Below, piece after piece: positions 26,884 to 35,839 of a stretch of DNA of 62,988 nucleotides. Source of the stretch: Ktedonobacterales bacterium (GTDB taxonomy: Bacteria > Chloroflexota > Ktedonobacteria > Ktedonobacterales > Ktedonobacteraceae); NCBI GenBank assembly GCA_027451525.1, contig DAIDJF010000029.1, positions 1 to 62,988 of the forward strand, given 5' to 3'. Below the pieces are notes generated by a model. The model saw only the letters and a program-made list of their open reading frames with translations, was not told the origin of the DNA and did no database searches. The position numbers and the translations under genes were made by a program. How positions within the stretch are numbered: the first letter of the stretch is position 1; each line of letters starts with the position of its first letter.

Positions 26884-28811
26884 TCTTAGGAAGAGGTATG
26901 GCCAAACACGATGCGGCCATCATTGCTGAGTATCATCAACTTCTTGCTGATGTTGGTCATCTGACGAACCACTGCTCTATCAGTTCTGCACGAGCTGTCC
27001 CACGGGTCATGCAAGAGCGTATCGGAAAGCCTGTGCTCTCGTGGCAAGAGGAGGATATCTTAGCTCTCTACGACACCTCACCATCACAAAATGCGACGAG
27101 CCAATATAACCTCTTCTTGGCCTTCCTCTTGTTTCGTGGATATTTCTGCGGCAGTATCCGTCTGTTGTTCTCTTTACCTCTTCAGCTTTCAGTGCAATTC
27201 CGACCAGTTCTGGCCCCCACTCGCACCAAATTAAGTACAGCCTTTCAAGTTATGGGATATCGTAATGTCTCTGCTGCCAGCAAGTACAACAATGACGGTG
27301 TTGGCAGTGATCTGAATCTCTTGCTCTGGTGTCTTGCCATTGTCCAAAAACCACTGGAAGAGTTAACCAGAGAGGATTTTGACGCATTCAAGGAAGAATA
27401 TACGAGATGGTATACAGAGAAGCGGGTGCAAAAAAGCGGGAGATCGAATCATGTCCTGTTTCGTTTGGAGCAATTGCTTATTCACCTCAAAGTCATTGCG
27501 AAGAAACCGCCCACGCCTTTGGACTATGATCCCTATTTTGCTGATTTCCCCGAATCGCTACTGAAACAAGCTATCCTCGCCTATTTGCGCTGGGGTGAGG
27601 TCAAATATTCCGCGAAATCGCGCCATTCTGAGCGCCGAGCCTTAGCTTGCTTTTTGCATTGGCTAGTTGAACAGTATCCCGAGTGCGATACGCCAGCCTC
27701 CATATCACGCTCAATCTCTCTGGCATACGCTAAATATCTTGATCAGTGTCACCAGGAAGGAATCTATTCAGCCAACTACCGTTATTCTCTCCACAAGTCA
27801 ATCCGCCTCTTCTTTGATTTTGTGATCGATGAGCGCGTATCTACAGCTCCTGTGAGAAATCCTTTTTCCTCCAAAGATGTTCCTAAGAAACCTAATATGG
27901 TTCCCCGCTATCTTCCCGATAGCGAATTGAAGGTTATTCTTAACTACTGCGAGACCGAAGCCACACTTCTTGAAAGAACCATTACGATCACGCTCCTTCA
28001 TACTGGCCTTCGTGCTGGAGAGCTTGCCGCGTTAAAAGCATCAGATCTGGTTCAAATTGCTGGGGTCTACAAGCTTCATATTCACCAAGGGAAAGGACTC
28101 AAAGATCGTGTGATTCCTCTCACTGCTAAGTGTGTTGAGGTACTTGAAGCATGGAAGCAGTCAGGATGGCAACGAGCCAACGATTTTCTCTTCACTCATC
28201 ATGGGAGACCGTGGTCCAATGGTCTGCCTGCTGCAAAAATCATCCGTGATCTCACAAAAAAACTTGGTTTGGAAGGAGTCACCCCCCATCGCTTTCGGCA
28301 TACGTTTGCGGTGGCTCTGCTCAACTACGGGGTGCGCGAGTCGGCACTTCAAAAGCTTATGGGTCACGCGACTCTGGGCATGACCCTGGAATATGCTCGC
28401 ATTTTGGATGAGACCGTTGAACGCTCCTTCTCTGAGGCCATTGAGCATATGCAGGAGGGAGCAATGAGTTGGGTACCGAATTTCTTTGCTCAGGAGGACT
28501 ACACCCTCTTTGCCGAAGGTGATTCTGTGAGTTGGATTCAGCTTCCTGTTGGTTTTTGTCGCAGAAATCCAAAACTGCATTGTGAAAGCGATGTGAAGTG
28601 CTTTCTCTGCGAACGTTTTTGTGCAACGCCCAAAGATCTTCCACGACTGAAGCTGATGTATGAGCGTTTTACCAAGCTTGGCCTCAAACTGAAAGCAGAT
28701 ATCGTTTTTTCACAAATTCAGCAACTCCAGGCGCTTCCGGAACCAGGTGCTCCTGTACTGATTCCAACGAATACCATTTTGAAAGCACCTTCGCGAGCTG
28801 AGAGACACTAA
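26880..28811 (+). CDS. tnpB: Tyrosine recombinase, Tn554 TnpB-like
   Basis: A 643-residue recombinase. The N-terminal ~330 residues are an accessory and core-binding region. The catalytic domain has T-G-L-R-A-G-E-L, H-R-F-R-H-T-F and the tyrosine in T-L-E-Y-A-R-I. The C-terminus carries a Cys cluster, C-R-R-N-P-K-L-H-C-E-S-D-V-K-C-F-L-C then C (about 560-582), probably a zinc site, as in Tn554 TnpB. It is coupled to the upstream recombinase by a 4-base overlap. This TnpB is unrelated to the RNA-guided TnpB elsewhere in the window. Confidence 0.85.
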   Translation: MILGRGMAKHDAAIIAEYHQLLADVGHLTNHCSISSARAVPRVMQERIGKPVLSWQEEDILALYDTSPSQNATSQYNLFLAFLLFRGYFCGSIRLLFSLPLQLSVQFRPVLAPTRTKLSTAFQVMGYRNVSAASKYNNDGVGSDLNLLLWCLAIVQKPLEELTREDFDAFKEEYTRWYTEKRVQKSGRSNHVLFRLEQLLIHLKVIAKKPPTPLDYDPYFADFPESLLKQAILAYLRWGEVKYSAKSRHSERRALACFLHWLVEQYPECDTPASISRSISLAYAKYLDQCHQEGIYSANYRYSLHKSIRLFFDFVIDERVSTAPVRNPFSSKDVPKKPNMVPRYLPDSELKVILNYCETEATLLERTITITLLHTGLRAGELAALKASDLVQIAGVYKLHIHQGKGLKDRVIPLTAKCVEVLEAWKQSGWQRANDFLFTHHGRPWSNGLPAAKIIRDLTKKLGLEGVTPHRFRHTFAVALLNYGVRESALQKLMGHATLGMTLEYARILDETVERSFSEAIEHMQEGAMSWVPNFFAQEDYTLFAEGDSVSWIQLPVGFCRRNPKLHCESDVKCFLCERFCATPKDLPRLKLMYERFTKLGLKLKADIVFSQIQQLQALPEPGAPVLIPTNTILKAPSRAERH

Positions 28812-28828
28812 ATGGGATCAGCAACACC

Positions 28829-28899
28829 GCGCTGCACTTTGATCGACTGGGGTAGGGGTGGCCTTGGGTAGCCGGACAGTCGAGGCATAAGTGCAGCGC
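28829..28899. other. Nested hairpin near right end of Tn554-like element
   Basis: GCGCTGCACTT (28829-28839) pairs with AAGTGCAGCGC (28889-28899). Inside it, TCGACTG (28843-28849) pairs with CAGTCGA (28877-28883). It begins 18 bases after the second recombinase stop. It may be a terminator-like RNA, or a structured transposon end for single-strand processing. Confidence 0.6.
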
Positions 28900-28911
28900 G
28901 CGCGGGCGTCT

Positions 28912-28959
28912 CCTGGTAGTCAGTGGGGTGGGTCTTGGGGAAGAGGTAGGACTACCAGG
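28912..28959. other. Second hairpin near right end of Tn554-like element
   Basis: CCTGGTAGT (28912-28920) pairs with ACTACCAGG (28951-28959), only 12 bases after the first hairpin. The G-rich loop is unusual. It is probably part of the same structured end. Confidence 0.55.
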
Positions 28960-28998
28960 GGTAAGACCGCGAAAGTCTTGACAAATTTTTCTCCATAT

Positions 28999-29391
28999 AA
29001 CCAGAGGAGGAAGAAAGAGATGGAGCTTGGTATATGCCGCTAACAGCGTCATCGGCGGTAGCCCTCCCATCTCAAGCAGAAACGGCATACAATCATCATT
29101 GAGGAAATGGGCCTCTTTCCCACGCAACCCATAACGCTTCCCAACACGTTGAATAAGCGTGCGGATTGTGCGTGTTGTCTTGTTCAGTTCAAAAACTAAG
29201 CTCGCTTGGCCAGAGCCAAATAAATCGGTAATGATGACATCAATGTCTTTCGTTGGTCGAGCAGAGACTCCAGCCAACAGCAAACACGCGCCTCCAACTA
29301 CCAGTAGGCAAATTGGCTCAGGGCCGGGAAAGGTCGATGCAAGTTCTTGATCTAAGTCGCCTAAGAGCACCTCTAGTTCTTCTTTATTCAT
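28999..29391 (-). pseudogene. N-terminal part of interrupted DUF6036-like nucleotidyltransferase
   Basis: From ATG at 29391, behind AAAGGAGGGAGG, the frame reads M-N-K-E-E-L and contains L-L-V-V-G-G-A-C-L-L-L-A-G and T-K-D-I-D-V-I-I, the GG...D-x-D nucleotidyltransferase site. Homology ends at L-P-P-L-V, where the Tn554-like element begins. The frame runs on into the transposon to about 28684 but is not homologous there. The protein would keep its active-site part without the C-terminal half. Related AbiEii-type proteins act as toxins, which is family knowledge and not shown here. Confidence 0.75.
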
Positions 29392-29593
29392 GACGCACCT
29401 CCCTCCTTTCTGGATGGCTGATGGCTTTTCCCTCTTTACAAGGCTAGCATATGCTAGTAAGTTACTGAACCTTCTCTGTGCAAGAGCTTCACATCTGGCG
29501 CAAGTATCCAATGGTCGCATTGTCTATCAAATCGGCCAATGTCTAGATACCATATTCTTAGCATTTACCAAAGAAGCATTGTGGTTTGTGTTC

Positions 29594-31594
29594 TCATCCT
29601 TGAATGAGATGCGGCAGCAAATCATCCAGAAAACGAGAAGTGGGCGTGTCTCTCGATTCGCCTGAGACATATCTCCGATTAGCTGCATAGAGGTAGAGAC
29701 GCTTCATTGCCCGCGTAAAGCCCACGTAGGCCAGTCTGCGCTCCTCTTTTAGTTCTTCAGCACTCCAGGCTCGGCTATGTGGGATGCAGCCCTCGTTCAT
29801 CCCAATGATGAAAACAACCGGAAATTCAAGCCCCTTGGCAGCATGCAGCGTCATTAACTTGACGGCATCCTGATTTTCTTCTGCCAGCGTCCCATGACTA
29901 CCTGTCTGCTCGCTTTCTGTGGCCCCAAGCAAACACGCTTGCTCCAAGAAGAGTTCGAGTGCCTCATCAACTGCTGCCTCGGCTGCGCATTCTTCGGCGA
30001 CACGGCGCAATTCCATAACATTGCCAACTCGGTCAATATCTTCTTCTTGCTTGCGCTCTACCAGCTCTGCCAGGTACCCTGTTTTTTCTAGCACGGCGTC
30101 GAACAACTCTGGCAGTGCTACCTGTGTTTTCTCCAGCAATAATGCTTCAATCAGAGCCCCGAAGTGGCGCAATGCTTGTTTCGGTTCCGCCTTGAGGGTC
30201 GGACAGTAGTGTATCTGGCTAATAGCTTCCATAAGAGACCGTTTCTGATCGCCCGCCCAGAGCTGGAGTTTGTTGAGCGTGACCGCTCCTATTTTCCGGC
30301 TGGGTTCGTTTATGATACGCAGGAGGGCCTGGTCATCTTGCGGGTTATACAGCAGTCGCAGGTATGCGAGGACGTCTTTTACTTCTTTCCGCTCATAGAA
30401 CGACTTTGAGCCAATGACGACATAGGGAATAAGGAGGCGTCGCAGATGTTCTTCTAAGGAGCGCGAGTGGGCATTGATCCTATAGAGTACAGCTACCTCT
30501 TTCCAGGAGGTCAGCACGCCGCGTTCTTTCAACCTCCGAATCTCCCAGGCCACGGCCTTTGCCTCTTCGCGGTCGTCATAAAAGGTTTGAACCCATACAC
30601 GTTCGCCACCTTTATTCGTGGTCCAGAGGTTCTTTGCCTTGCGGTCCGTATTGGCTTGCACAACGCAGTGGGCTGCATCGAGAATGGTCTGCGTGGAGCG
30701 ATAATTCTGTTCAAGCAAGACCAATGTGCGCTGAGGGAAATCTTCCTCGAATCGTACAATATTTGCGACACTGGCTCCACGCCAGCTATAGATAAGCTGA
30801 TCATCATCACCCACGACGCACACGTGTTGCAGACCCCCAGGAGCTTGCTCCGAACCAGCAGCCATCCAGCGCATGAAGCGGTATTGGGGCAGATTACAAT
30901 CCTGAAACTCATCGACATGGATATAGCGCCAGCGTCGTTGATAAAACCGCAGTCGTTCGGGTTGTGAGCGGAGGAGATGCTCTCCGAAAAGCAAGAGATC
31001 ATCAAAGTCGAAGGCATTTTGTGCGCGAAGCAGTGTGTCATAGTGCGGGCGGAGACGAGCGGCGAGCCGGTCCAGGTCCGTCTTGGCTTCCTCTTGCATA
31101 CGATCATAGGGCCATATTTGTGCCTTGCTCCACGAGATACGCTCTAAAATCTCCCCAGTTTTAGGCAACTTCTTTGCTTCAAAGTGCAAATCGCTGATCT
31201 CAACGAGTTTCAGTGCGTGCTTTACGAGCCTTTCCTGGTCGCTGGTATCGTAGATTGAGAACTTGGGGTTCATACCAAAGCGGCTCAAGTAGTCCGCCTC
31301 ATGGCGTAGCATACGTGCGCAGATGCTATGGAAGGTACTCAGTGTCATGGCTTTGGCAGATCCAGGTCCCACGAGTGTTTCCAGACGCCCACGCATCTCC
31401 CTGGCTGCTTTGTTCGTGAACGTCACGGCCAGAATTTCTGAGGGAGGAACACCACAGCTATGCACCAAATAGGCGATGCGGTGGGTAATCACGCGCGTTT
31501 TCCCACTGCCAGGGCCAGCAAGAATAAGTAATGGACCATCGGTTGTTCTTACTGCCTGCTGTTGAGGTTCATTGAGTCCGTCAAAATGGTTCAT
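29594..31594 (-). CDS. UvrD/PcrA-type DNA helicase
   Basis: A 666-residue SF1A helicase with N-E-P-Q-Q-Q-A-V, G-P-G-S-G-K-T, V-D-E-F-Q-D-C, G-D-D-D-Q-L-I-Y-S-W-R-G and T-L-H-A-A-K-G-L-E-F-P-V-V. It is slightly shorter than PcrA/UvrD (about 720-740 aa) and lacks the C-terminal tail. It should be a 3'-5' DNA helicase for repair or replication of mobile DNA. The start at 31594 follows GAGAGGAGAAC. It has no operon partner and lies upstream of the broken DUF6036-like gene on the same strand. Confidence 0.9.
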   Translation of the reverse strand: MNHFDGLNEPQQQAVRTTDGPLLILAGPGSGKTRVITHRIAYLVHSCGVPPSEILAVTFTNKAAREMRGRLETLVGPGSAKAMTLSTFHSICARMLRHEADYLSRFGMNPKFSIYDTSDQERLVKHALKLVEISDLHFEAKKLPKTGEILERISWSKAQIWPYDRMQEEAKTDLDRLAARLRPHYDTLLRAQNAFDFDDLLLFGEHLLRSQPERLRFYQRRWRYIHVDEFQDCNLPQYRFMRWMAAGSEQAPGGLQHVCVVGDDDQLIYSWRGASVANIVRFEEDFPQRTLVLLEQNYRSTQTILDAAHCVVQANTDRKAKNLWTTNKGGERVWVQTFYDDREEAKAVAWEIRRLKERGVLTSWKEVAVLYRINAHSRSLEEHLRRLLIPYVVIGSKSFYERKEVKDVLAYLRLLYNPQDDQALLRIINEPSRKIGAVTLNKLQLWAGDQKRSLMEAISQIHYCPTLKAEPKQALRHFGALIEALLLEKTQVALPELFDAVLEKTGYLAELVERKQEEDIDRVGNVMELRRVAEECAAEAAVDEALELFLEQACLLGATESEQTGSHGTLAEENQDAVKLMTLHAAKGLEFPVVFIIGMNEGCIPHSRAWSAEELKEERRLAYVGFTRAMKRLYLYAANRRYVSGESRDTPTSRFLDDLLPHLIQG

Positions 31595-31862
31595 CAGCTG
31601 TCCGTTCTCCTCTCTTCATCAGAATACAGTGTGCGGATACCTTCTTTCATAGCTGCTGCTAGGTTCACTGTTGTTCCCTTTCCATCAACACATCATCATG
31701 CGTATCAGTTTCCTAGAATGCAGGGTAGTAATCACTGCGATTGGCAGGATGCGTAGCCTGTAGATAATTATTTGTTGATCCAATATGTTCTAATGCTTTT
31801 TCTGATACTGTGGGTATGCGCCGCTATATATTGGTCAATTATGACGCATAGTTCCGTCACGG

Positions 31863-33161
31863 CTAGCGAATCCTGACATGCGCCAGGATTTTCACGTGAG
31901 CGGGTTGGTGAGGGAATGACTTCCTCACGGGATGGACTACCGGCAGATGGACCCTGCACTCCCCATCCTCTACTCCCTCCGACCCGAAGGCATCAGGAGC
32001 TACTTTTCTTATGGCGTTGTAGGAGCCGTTGCAATCCGCGTTGATGAGTCTGCCATCTGATGCCCGATACAGACCCCGTTCGATCCGCTTGCCGCTAAAA
32101 ACAGGCTGGTTTTCCTGGCCTTGCTGATAGGTCGGTAAGGGATCACGGTCCAGAAAACAGGCCTTGCTGGTGTAGCTCTCTTCGGTGAGCACCACCCGAA
32201 TGCCTTTTTGCTCTGCTTTATACGTGAGCATCTGGATCAGGCGCGCATGGGGTACCTGGACGAAGTTCTGATTTGTCCGTTTGCCCAAGTTGATTTCCTG
32301 TTTCCAGCCCACATTCCGACCGATCACGAGCGTCCCGATTCCCTCAGCAACCAGTAGATCAATGGCAAAACGCGAGATGGTATGCAGATCATGCTCAATC
32401 CGCCGATTGCGCCAGATGGTCAGTTGTTCCATCCGGCGTGTGCTGCCAGGACGACCGAGAGCCTGTTGCAGTTCCGCTCGCCGCTTATTATAGAACTGGT
32501 TGGTACTTTTGAGACCGCGCCCGTTAACAACGATGGGGACAAAGCCCGACTTGTTTGAGGTTAGCGCGATCACATTATTCAAACCAGGATCGATGCCAGC
32601 GATGAACACGGGATCGACGGCGGTGGCATGAGGCTCCTGCTCATAAATAATCTCCACCACGACAAAGCCGTGTTTGGGAACGATGCGGACCTGAGCAATC
32701 ATCTTGGGGTCTTGTTGGGTTTTAATGTGGATGTCAAGTCCCGATGGCCGAATGATACGCCTTCCTAAGATGCGTTTGTTGCGACTTACCGCCTGCATCG
32801 TGTAAATGAGCACGTTGCGGCCTGTCGTTTTGTGCTTGTACTTCGGCAATTGGGGACGGCGACGGAACTTCGAGGGATCAGCTTGATAGGCGTTGAGTGC
32901 CTCAAAGAAGGATTTCCAGTTGCGTTCAAGGAGGATCAACACCTGTTGAGCTACTTTCGCAGGCAGTGCATTGTACGCTTCATGTGATTGCATCCGCCGA
33001 TCCATCTCGTGGTAATTGAGGTATTTCCCCTCAAAGAGAAACGCCTGACGGACTTCATACAGTGCCGCGTTATAGAGGTTTTTCGAGGCAAAGCAGGCGG
33101 CATCCAGGTCGGTATAGCGGGGATCACTCCGGCTAATCACGTGTTTTTCAACAAGTTGCAT
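31863..33161 (-). CDS. tnpB: TnpB RNA-guided nuclease-like (IS607 OrfB)
   Basis: About 432 residues from M-Q-L-V-E-K-H; an ORF extension upstream overlaps the recombinase and is less likely. The RuvC-like triad is present: G-I-D-P-G-L-N-N, T-E-E-S-Y-T-S-K and N-A-D-C-N-G-S-Y-N. The usual CxxC zinc ribbon between the last two motifs is absent; a single Cys (K-A-C-F) remains. TnpB of this family uses an RNA from the element's 3' end to cut DNA. Its C-terminal ~35 residues (A-H-V-K-I-L-A-H) may be encoded partly in the guide-RNA end. Confidence 0.85.
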   Translation of the reverse strand: MQLVEKHVISRSDPRYTDLDAACFASKNLYNAALYEVRQAFLFEGKYLNYHEMDRRMQSHEAYNALPAKVAQQVLILLERNWKSFFEALNAYQADPSKFRRRPQLPKYKHKTTGRNVLIYTMQAVSRNKRILGRRIIRPSGLDIHIKTQQDPKMIAQVRIVPKHGFVVVEIIYEQEPHATAVDPVFIAGIDPGLNNVIALTSNKSGFVPIVVNGRGLKSTNQFYNKRRAELQQALGRPGSTRRMEQLTIWRNRRIEHDLHTISRFAIDLLVAEGIGTLVIGRNVGWKQEINLGKRTNQNFVQVPHARLIQMLTYKAEQKGIRVVLTEESYTSKACFLDRDPLPTYQQGQENQPVFSGKRIERGLYRASDGRLINADCNGSYNAIRKVAPDAFGSEGVEDGECRVHLPVVHPVRKSFPHQPAHVKILAHVRIR

Positions 33162-33735
33162 CCTGCGCCTCCAATTCCCGCACAATGCGTTCCGTCTTGC
33201 GTTTCGCTCTCCGCTGGCCGTAGAGACGCGCACAGAACGAATAAATGATGCTGGTGAGGTCCGAGAGCAGGTCTTCGGTACTGTTTTCCGCCTGATTGAT
33301 CACCTCGATCTCACGACCATAGGTGGTGAGCAGCGTTTCAATATAACGGAATCCGAAGCGAGTGCCTCGATCCTTGGGCTCGATGACGATGCGCCCGATG
33401 GAGGGATCAGCCAGCAACGCCAGAAACTTGGGACGGGTATCATTGACGCCTGAGCCAATTTCCTTGACGACCTTGCTGACCCGATAGCCACGAGCCGCGC
33501 AGTAGTCCACCAGCCGTTCTGCCTGCGTGTCTAAATTGGCCTTGTTCTCAGCCGATGAAACGCGAGTGTACAAGACAGTGTTTTGCTGTTGGGATGGCAG
33601 AACTGGCTGGGGTAATTCATCGATCAGGATGGTATGGGCTCCGACTCTGCGCCCCTGGATTTTTCCGTCTCGGAACCAGTGCCAAGCCGTCTCATAGCGG
33701 ACCCCTTGTTGTTTGGCGTAATCACTCAGTTTCAT
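33148..33735 (-). CDS. tnpA: IS607-family serine recombinase
   Basis: A 195-residue protein. A MerR-like HTH (residues 1-45, M-K-L-S-D-Y-A-K-Q-Q-G) is followed by a resolvase-type domain with catalytic Ser in Y-T-R-V-S-S-A-E. The usual H-K-D-R-L-T-R-F-G is here P-K-D-R-G-T-R-F-G, so a conserved His and Leu are changed, which may weaken activity. It overlaps tnpB by 14 bases. Confidence 0.85.
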   Translation of the reverse strand: MKLSDYAKQQGVRYETAWHWFRDGKIQGRRVGAHTILIDELPQPVLPSQQQNTVLYTRVSSAENKANLDTQAERLVDYCAARGYRVSKVVKEIGSGVNDTRPKFLALLADPSIGRIVIEPKDRGTRFGFRYIETLLTTYGREIEVINQAENSTEDLLSDLTSIIYSFCARLYGQRRAKRKTERIVRELEAQDATC

Positions 33736-33822
33736 AGCAAAAGTATACGAGAATGCTCTATGATTGTCGAGGATTCACTATGGTTTCAATGATCGGTTTC
33801 AATACCCTGACTAATTTGTATA

Positions 33823-34176
33823 CTACGCTCCTCGCTCGAAATCAACATAGCCGTGTTGGAGCACCTGTTCGACTGGATCAAGCACCTCATACTGTCGATA
33901 CCAGTAAGTTGTTCCAACAGTTATTACATCACCATGCTCATCGCGTTCAACGTCTTCGGATAAAATTGGGGCTGATGTGAGTGCGCCAATTGATTCGGGA
34001 GAGAGCAGTTCCCAGCCGTTACCCAGTTGCCACTCAATGACTTCGGCGAGCTTGCCATCGGCGTCAAGCTGCTGATTTGCCACAATTTCTTGCACATCCT
34101 CTCGCGCTGCAGGTAATAGTGTGATGCGTAGATTGCCGTTTGGTAGTTGCTCGAATTCAGTATATTTCTGTGCCAT
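33823..34176 (-). CDS. Uncharacterised soluble protein (117 aa)
   Basis: It begins M-A-Q-K-Y-T-E-F-E-Q-L-P-N-G-N-L and ends F-E-R-G-A. An AAGGAG site precedes the ATG. It has no membrane helix and no motif I recognise; the composition is acidic. It lies 32 bases downstream of the beta-lactamase-like gene on the same strand and is probably co-transcribed. Confidence 0.65.
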   Translation of the reverse strand: MAQKYTEFEQLPNGNLRITLLPAAREDVQEIVANQQLDADGKLAEVIEWQLGNGWELLSPESIGALTSAPILSEDVERDEHGDVITVGTTYWYRQYEVLDPVEQVLQHGYVDFERGA

Positions 34177-34208
34177 GATCTTATTCTCCTTATTAATGAA
34201 AATAGGTT

Positions 34209-35579
34209 TTACGAGAGACGAATTAGTGAAAAATTGCCCGCTTGAGCCTGGATCACAGAACCATCCTCATCCACTTGAAATATCACACGCTCCCCATTGA
34301 CTGGCCCGCCAGTAGCGCGGAAAGTGTGTGCTTCTGCCTCCGGCACAAGCGCGAAGCGGGCCGCTGGTGTTGCGCCTGGCTGTCCTGCAAGTAATTTGCC
34401 GTTATGGATAATGATGTCCATTGTAATCAAGCCTGGAATGGTATAGGTGCCTGTATAGTGAGCGAGTTCGCTATGTGTTGTGACTGTTGATTGTGCCGCG
34501 AGCTGGCGCATCTCTGGCGCGAGTTGCTCCAAGATTACGCGACTGAGCGATGCTGGCCGCCAGAGGCTATCTTGCATGAAGCCATTAGTCAATATAACAA
34601 CACCCAGCTGTGTCGTCGGCAATACCGTAATGTTGCTGGTATAACCAAACACGCCACCACTATGCGTAAGTGCAACCTCATCAGCGATCCGCTCCAATCG
34701 CCAGCCGAGGGCAACCCCACTTTGCCACGTGGCGTCCATAAAGACAGGCGTATGCATCTCGCGCAGGCTTGCGACGCCGAGTGGATGCGCTTCATCAGCG
34801 GGACCATTGTGAAACTGCAACGTGATGAAGCTCGCCAGGTCCTCGATGGTATTATACATGCCCATCGCCGAATTAAATGCAGCGTAATCTGGCCGAGGGG
34901 CGCGTTTTGGTGCTTGGCCTGTGGCAAGTTGGTAGCCTGCCGAAAGGGTTGCCTGATCCAGTGCGTCGATCTGAAAACCACTATGAATCATCCCTAGCGG
35001 GTGCAAAATATGCTGCGTCACGTATTGCTGATATGCCATGTTACTGAGTCGCTCGATGGCATGACCAAGTAATGCGTAACCGAGGTTGCTATATTTCCAT
35101 TGAGTGAGTGGCGCAAAGATTAGGTTGGTCTGTTCCAAGCTCGCAAGCAGTTGGTCGATGCCTGGATACTGCGCGCTATTCCAGTAGGAGAATCCTACAG
35201 CCTCGCGCGGCAGTCCGGCGGTGTGCGACATGATCTGTCTGAACGTTACCGGACGCGGATCGACAAATGGTGAGCGAATCTGCGCAAGCTCTAGCACAAT
35301 CTGCTCCACTGGCTGATCTAGATGCAATTGCCCTGTATCGCGCAGGCGCAGCAATGCCGTCGCCGTGATGAGCTTGGTGATCGAGCCAATACCATAAAGT
35401 GTTTCTGGTGTGGCTGCGATCTGCTGCTCTACGTCGGCGAAACCAAAGCCTGCTGACCAGAGAATGTCACGGTTATGCACAATGGCAATGGAGATGCCGG
35501 GCAAGCCGTGCTCCTGTAGAGCCTGTTTTATAGTCGTTTGGATTGCAGCTATCGCACCAAAAAATTGATCTTGTGCCAT
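34209..35579 (-). CDS. Beta-lactamase-like serine hydrolase (class C/PBP4* family)
   Basis: About 456 residues. The S-I-T-K motif (S-x-x-K) holds the nucleophile, Y-S-N-L-G-Y supplies the Tyr, and H-S-G-G-V-F-G replaces the K-T-G box. A C-terminal ~100-residue lipocalin-like domain follows. There is no signal peptide, so it is probably cytosolic. The start at 35579 has AGGTGAAGG upstream; a GTG at 35591 overlaps that site. Members cleave peptides or esters; the substrate is unknown. It may be cargo between the two IS607 copies. Confidence 0.85.
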   Translation of the reverse strand: MAQDQFFGAIAAIQTTIKQALQEHGLPGISIAIVHNRDILWSAGFGFADVEQQIAATPETLYGIGSITKLITATALLRLRDTGQLHLDQPVEQIVLELAQIRSPFVDPRPVTFRQIMSHTAGLPREAVGFSYWNSAQYPGIDQLLASLEQTNLIFAPLTQWKYSNLGYALLGHAIERLSNMAYQQYVTQHILHPLGMIHSGFQIDALDQATLSAGYQLATGQAPKRAPRPDYAAFNSAMGMYNTIEDLASFITLQFHNGPADEAHPLGVASLREMHTPVFMDATWQSGVALGWRLERIADEVALTHSGGVFGYTSNITVLPTTQLGVVILTNGFMQDSLWRPASLSRVILEQLAPEMRQLAAQSTVTTHSELAHYTGTYTIPGLITMDIIIHNGKLLAGQPGATPAARFALVPEAEAHTFRATGGPVNGERVIFQVDEDGSVIQAQAGNFSLIRLS

Positions 35580-35811
35580 TACATCCTTCACCTCACTATT
35601 TTGATTTTACTGGTGTCAGTAAAATCAAAATGGCGTTTCTTCTCTACTCCTCAAGCCACATGTGAGAAATAAGGTTTTTGCACCTTCGTATGATCTATCC
35701 TTCGTTCTCGGGTGTCGCACTGTCAAATAACGTGTTTTGTTCTGCTGCTTTGATCTGTTTCTTCCGCTTATTAGTCGGTTGATCCAGGAAATTTTGGGAT
35801 GACAGTATCGG

Positions 35812-35837
35812 AAACTGCTAGCATTTGCTAGCAGTTT
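35812..35837. repeat. Perfect inverted repeat at IS607 copy 2 right end
   Basis: AAACTGCTAGCA (35812-35823) and TGCTAGCAGTTT (35826-35837) are separated by two bases. It lies just outside tnpB. AAATGCTAGCAG within it (minus, 35815-35826) recurs at the other end at 37652-37663, giving a 12-bp direct repeat. Confidence 0.6.
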
Positions 35838-35839
35838 GT

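Larger units (their letters stand above)
25792..29001 (+). mobile_element. Tn554-like transposon inserted in a DUF6036-like gene
   Basis: About 3.2 kb. It holds two overlapping tyrosine recombinase genes of 344 and 643 residues, close in size and order to TnpA and TnpB of Tn554. It splits a minus-strand gene exactly, which fixes the limits to a few bases. Both outer edges carry TATATGGAGAA in inverted orientation, partly in target and partly in element. No passenger genes are present. Two strong hairpins lie near the right end. No long target duplication is seen, as expected for this family. Confidence 0.72.
31863..33735 (-). mobile_element. IS607-family element, copy 1
   Basis: A serine recombinase (33148-33735) and a TnpB (31863-33161) overlap by 14 bases in the usual IS607 order. 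The exact ends are not defined here because IS607 lacks terminal repeats. The real element probably extends some tens of bases on both sides; the guide-RNA end is expected at 31760-31862. Confidence 0.7.
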
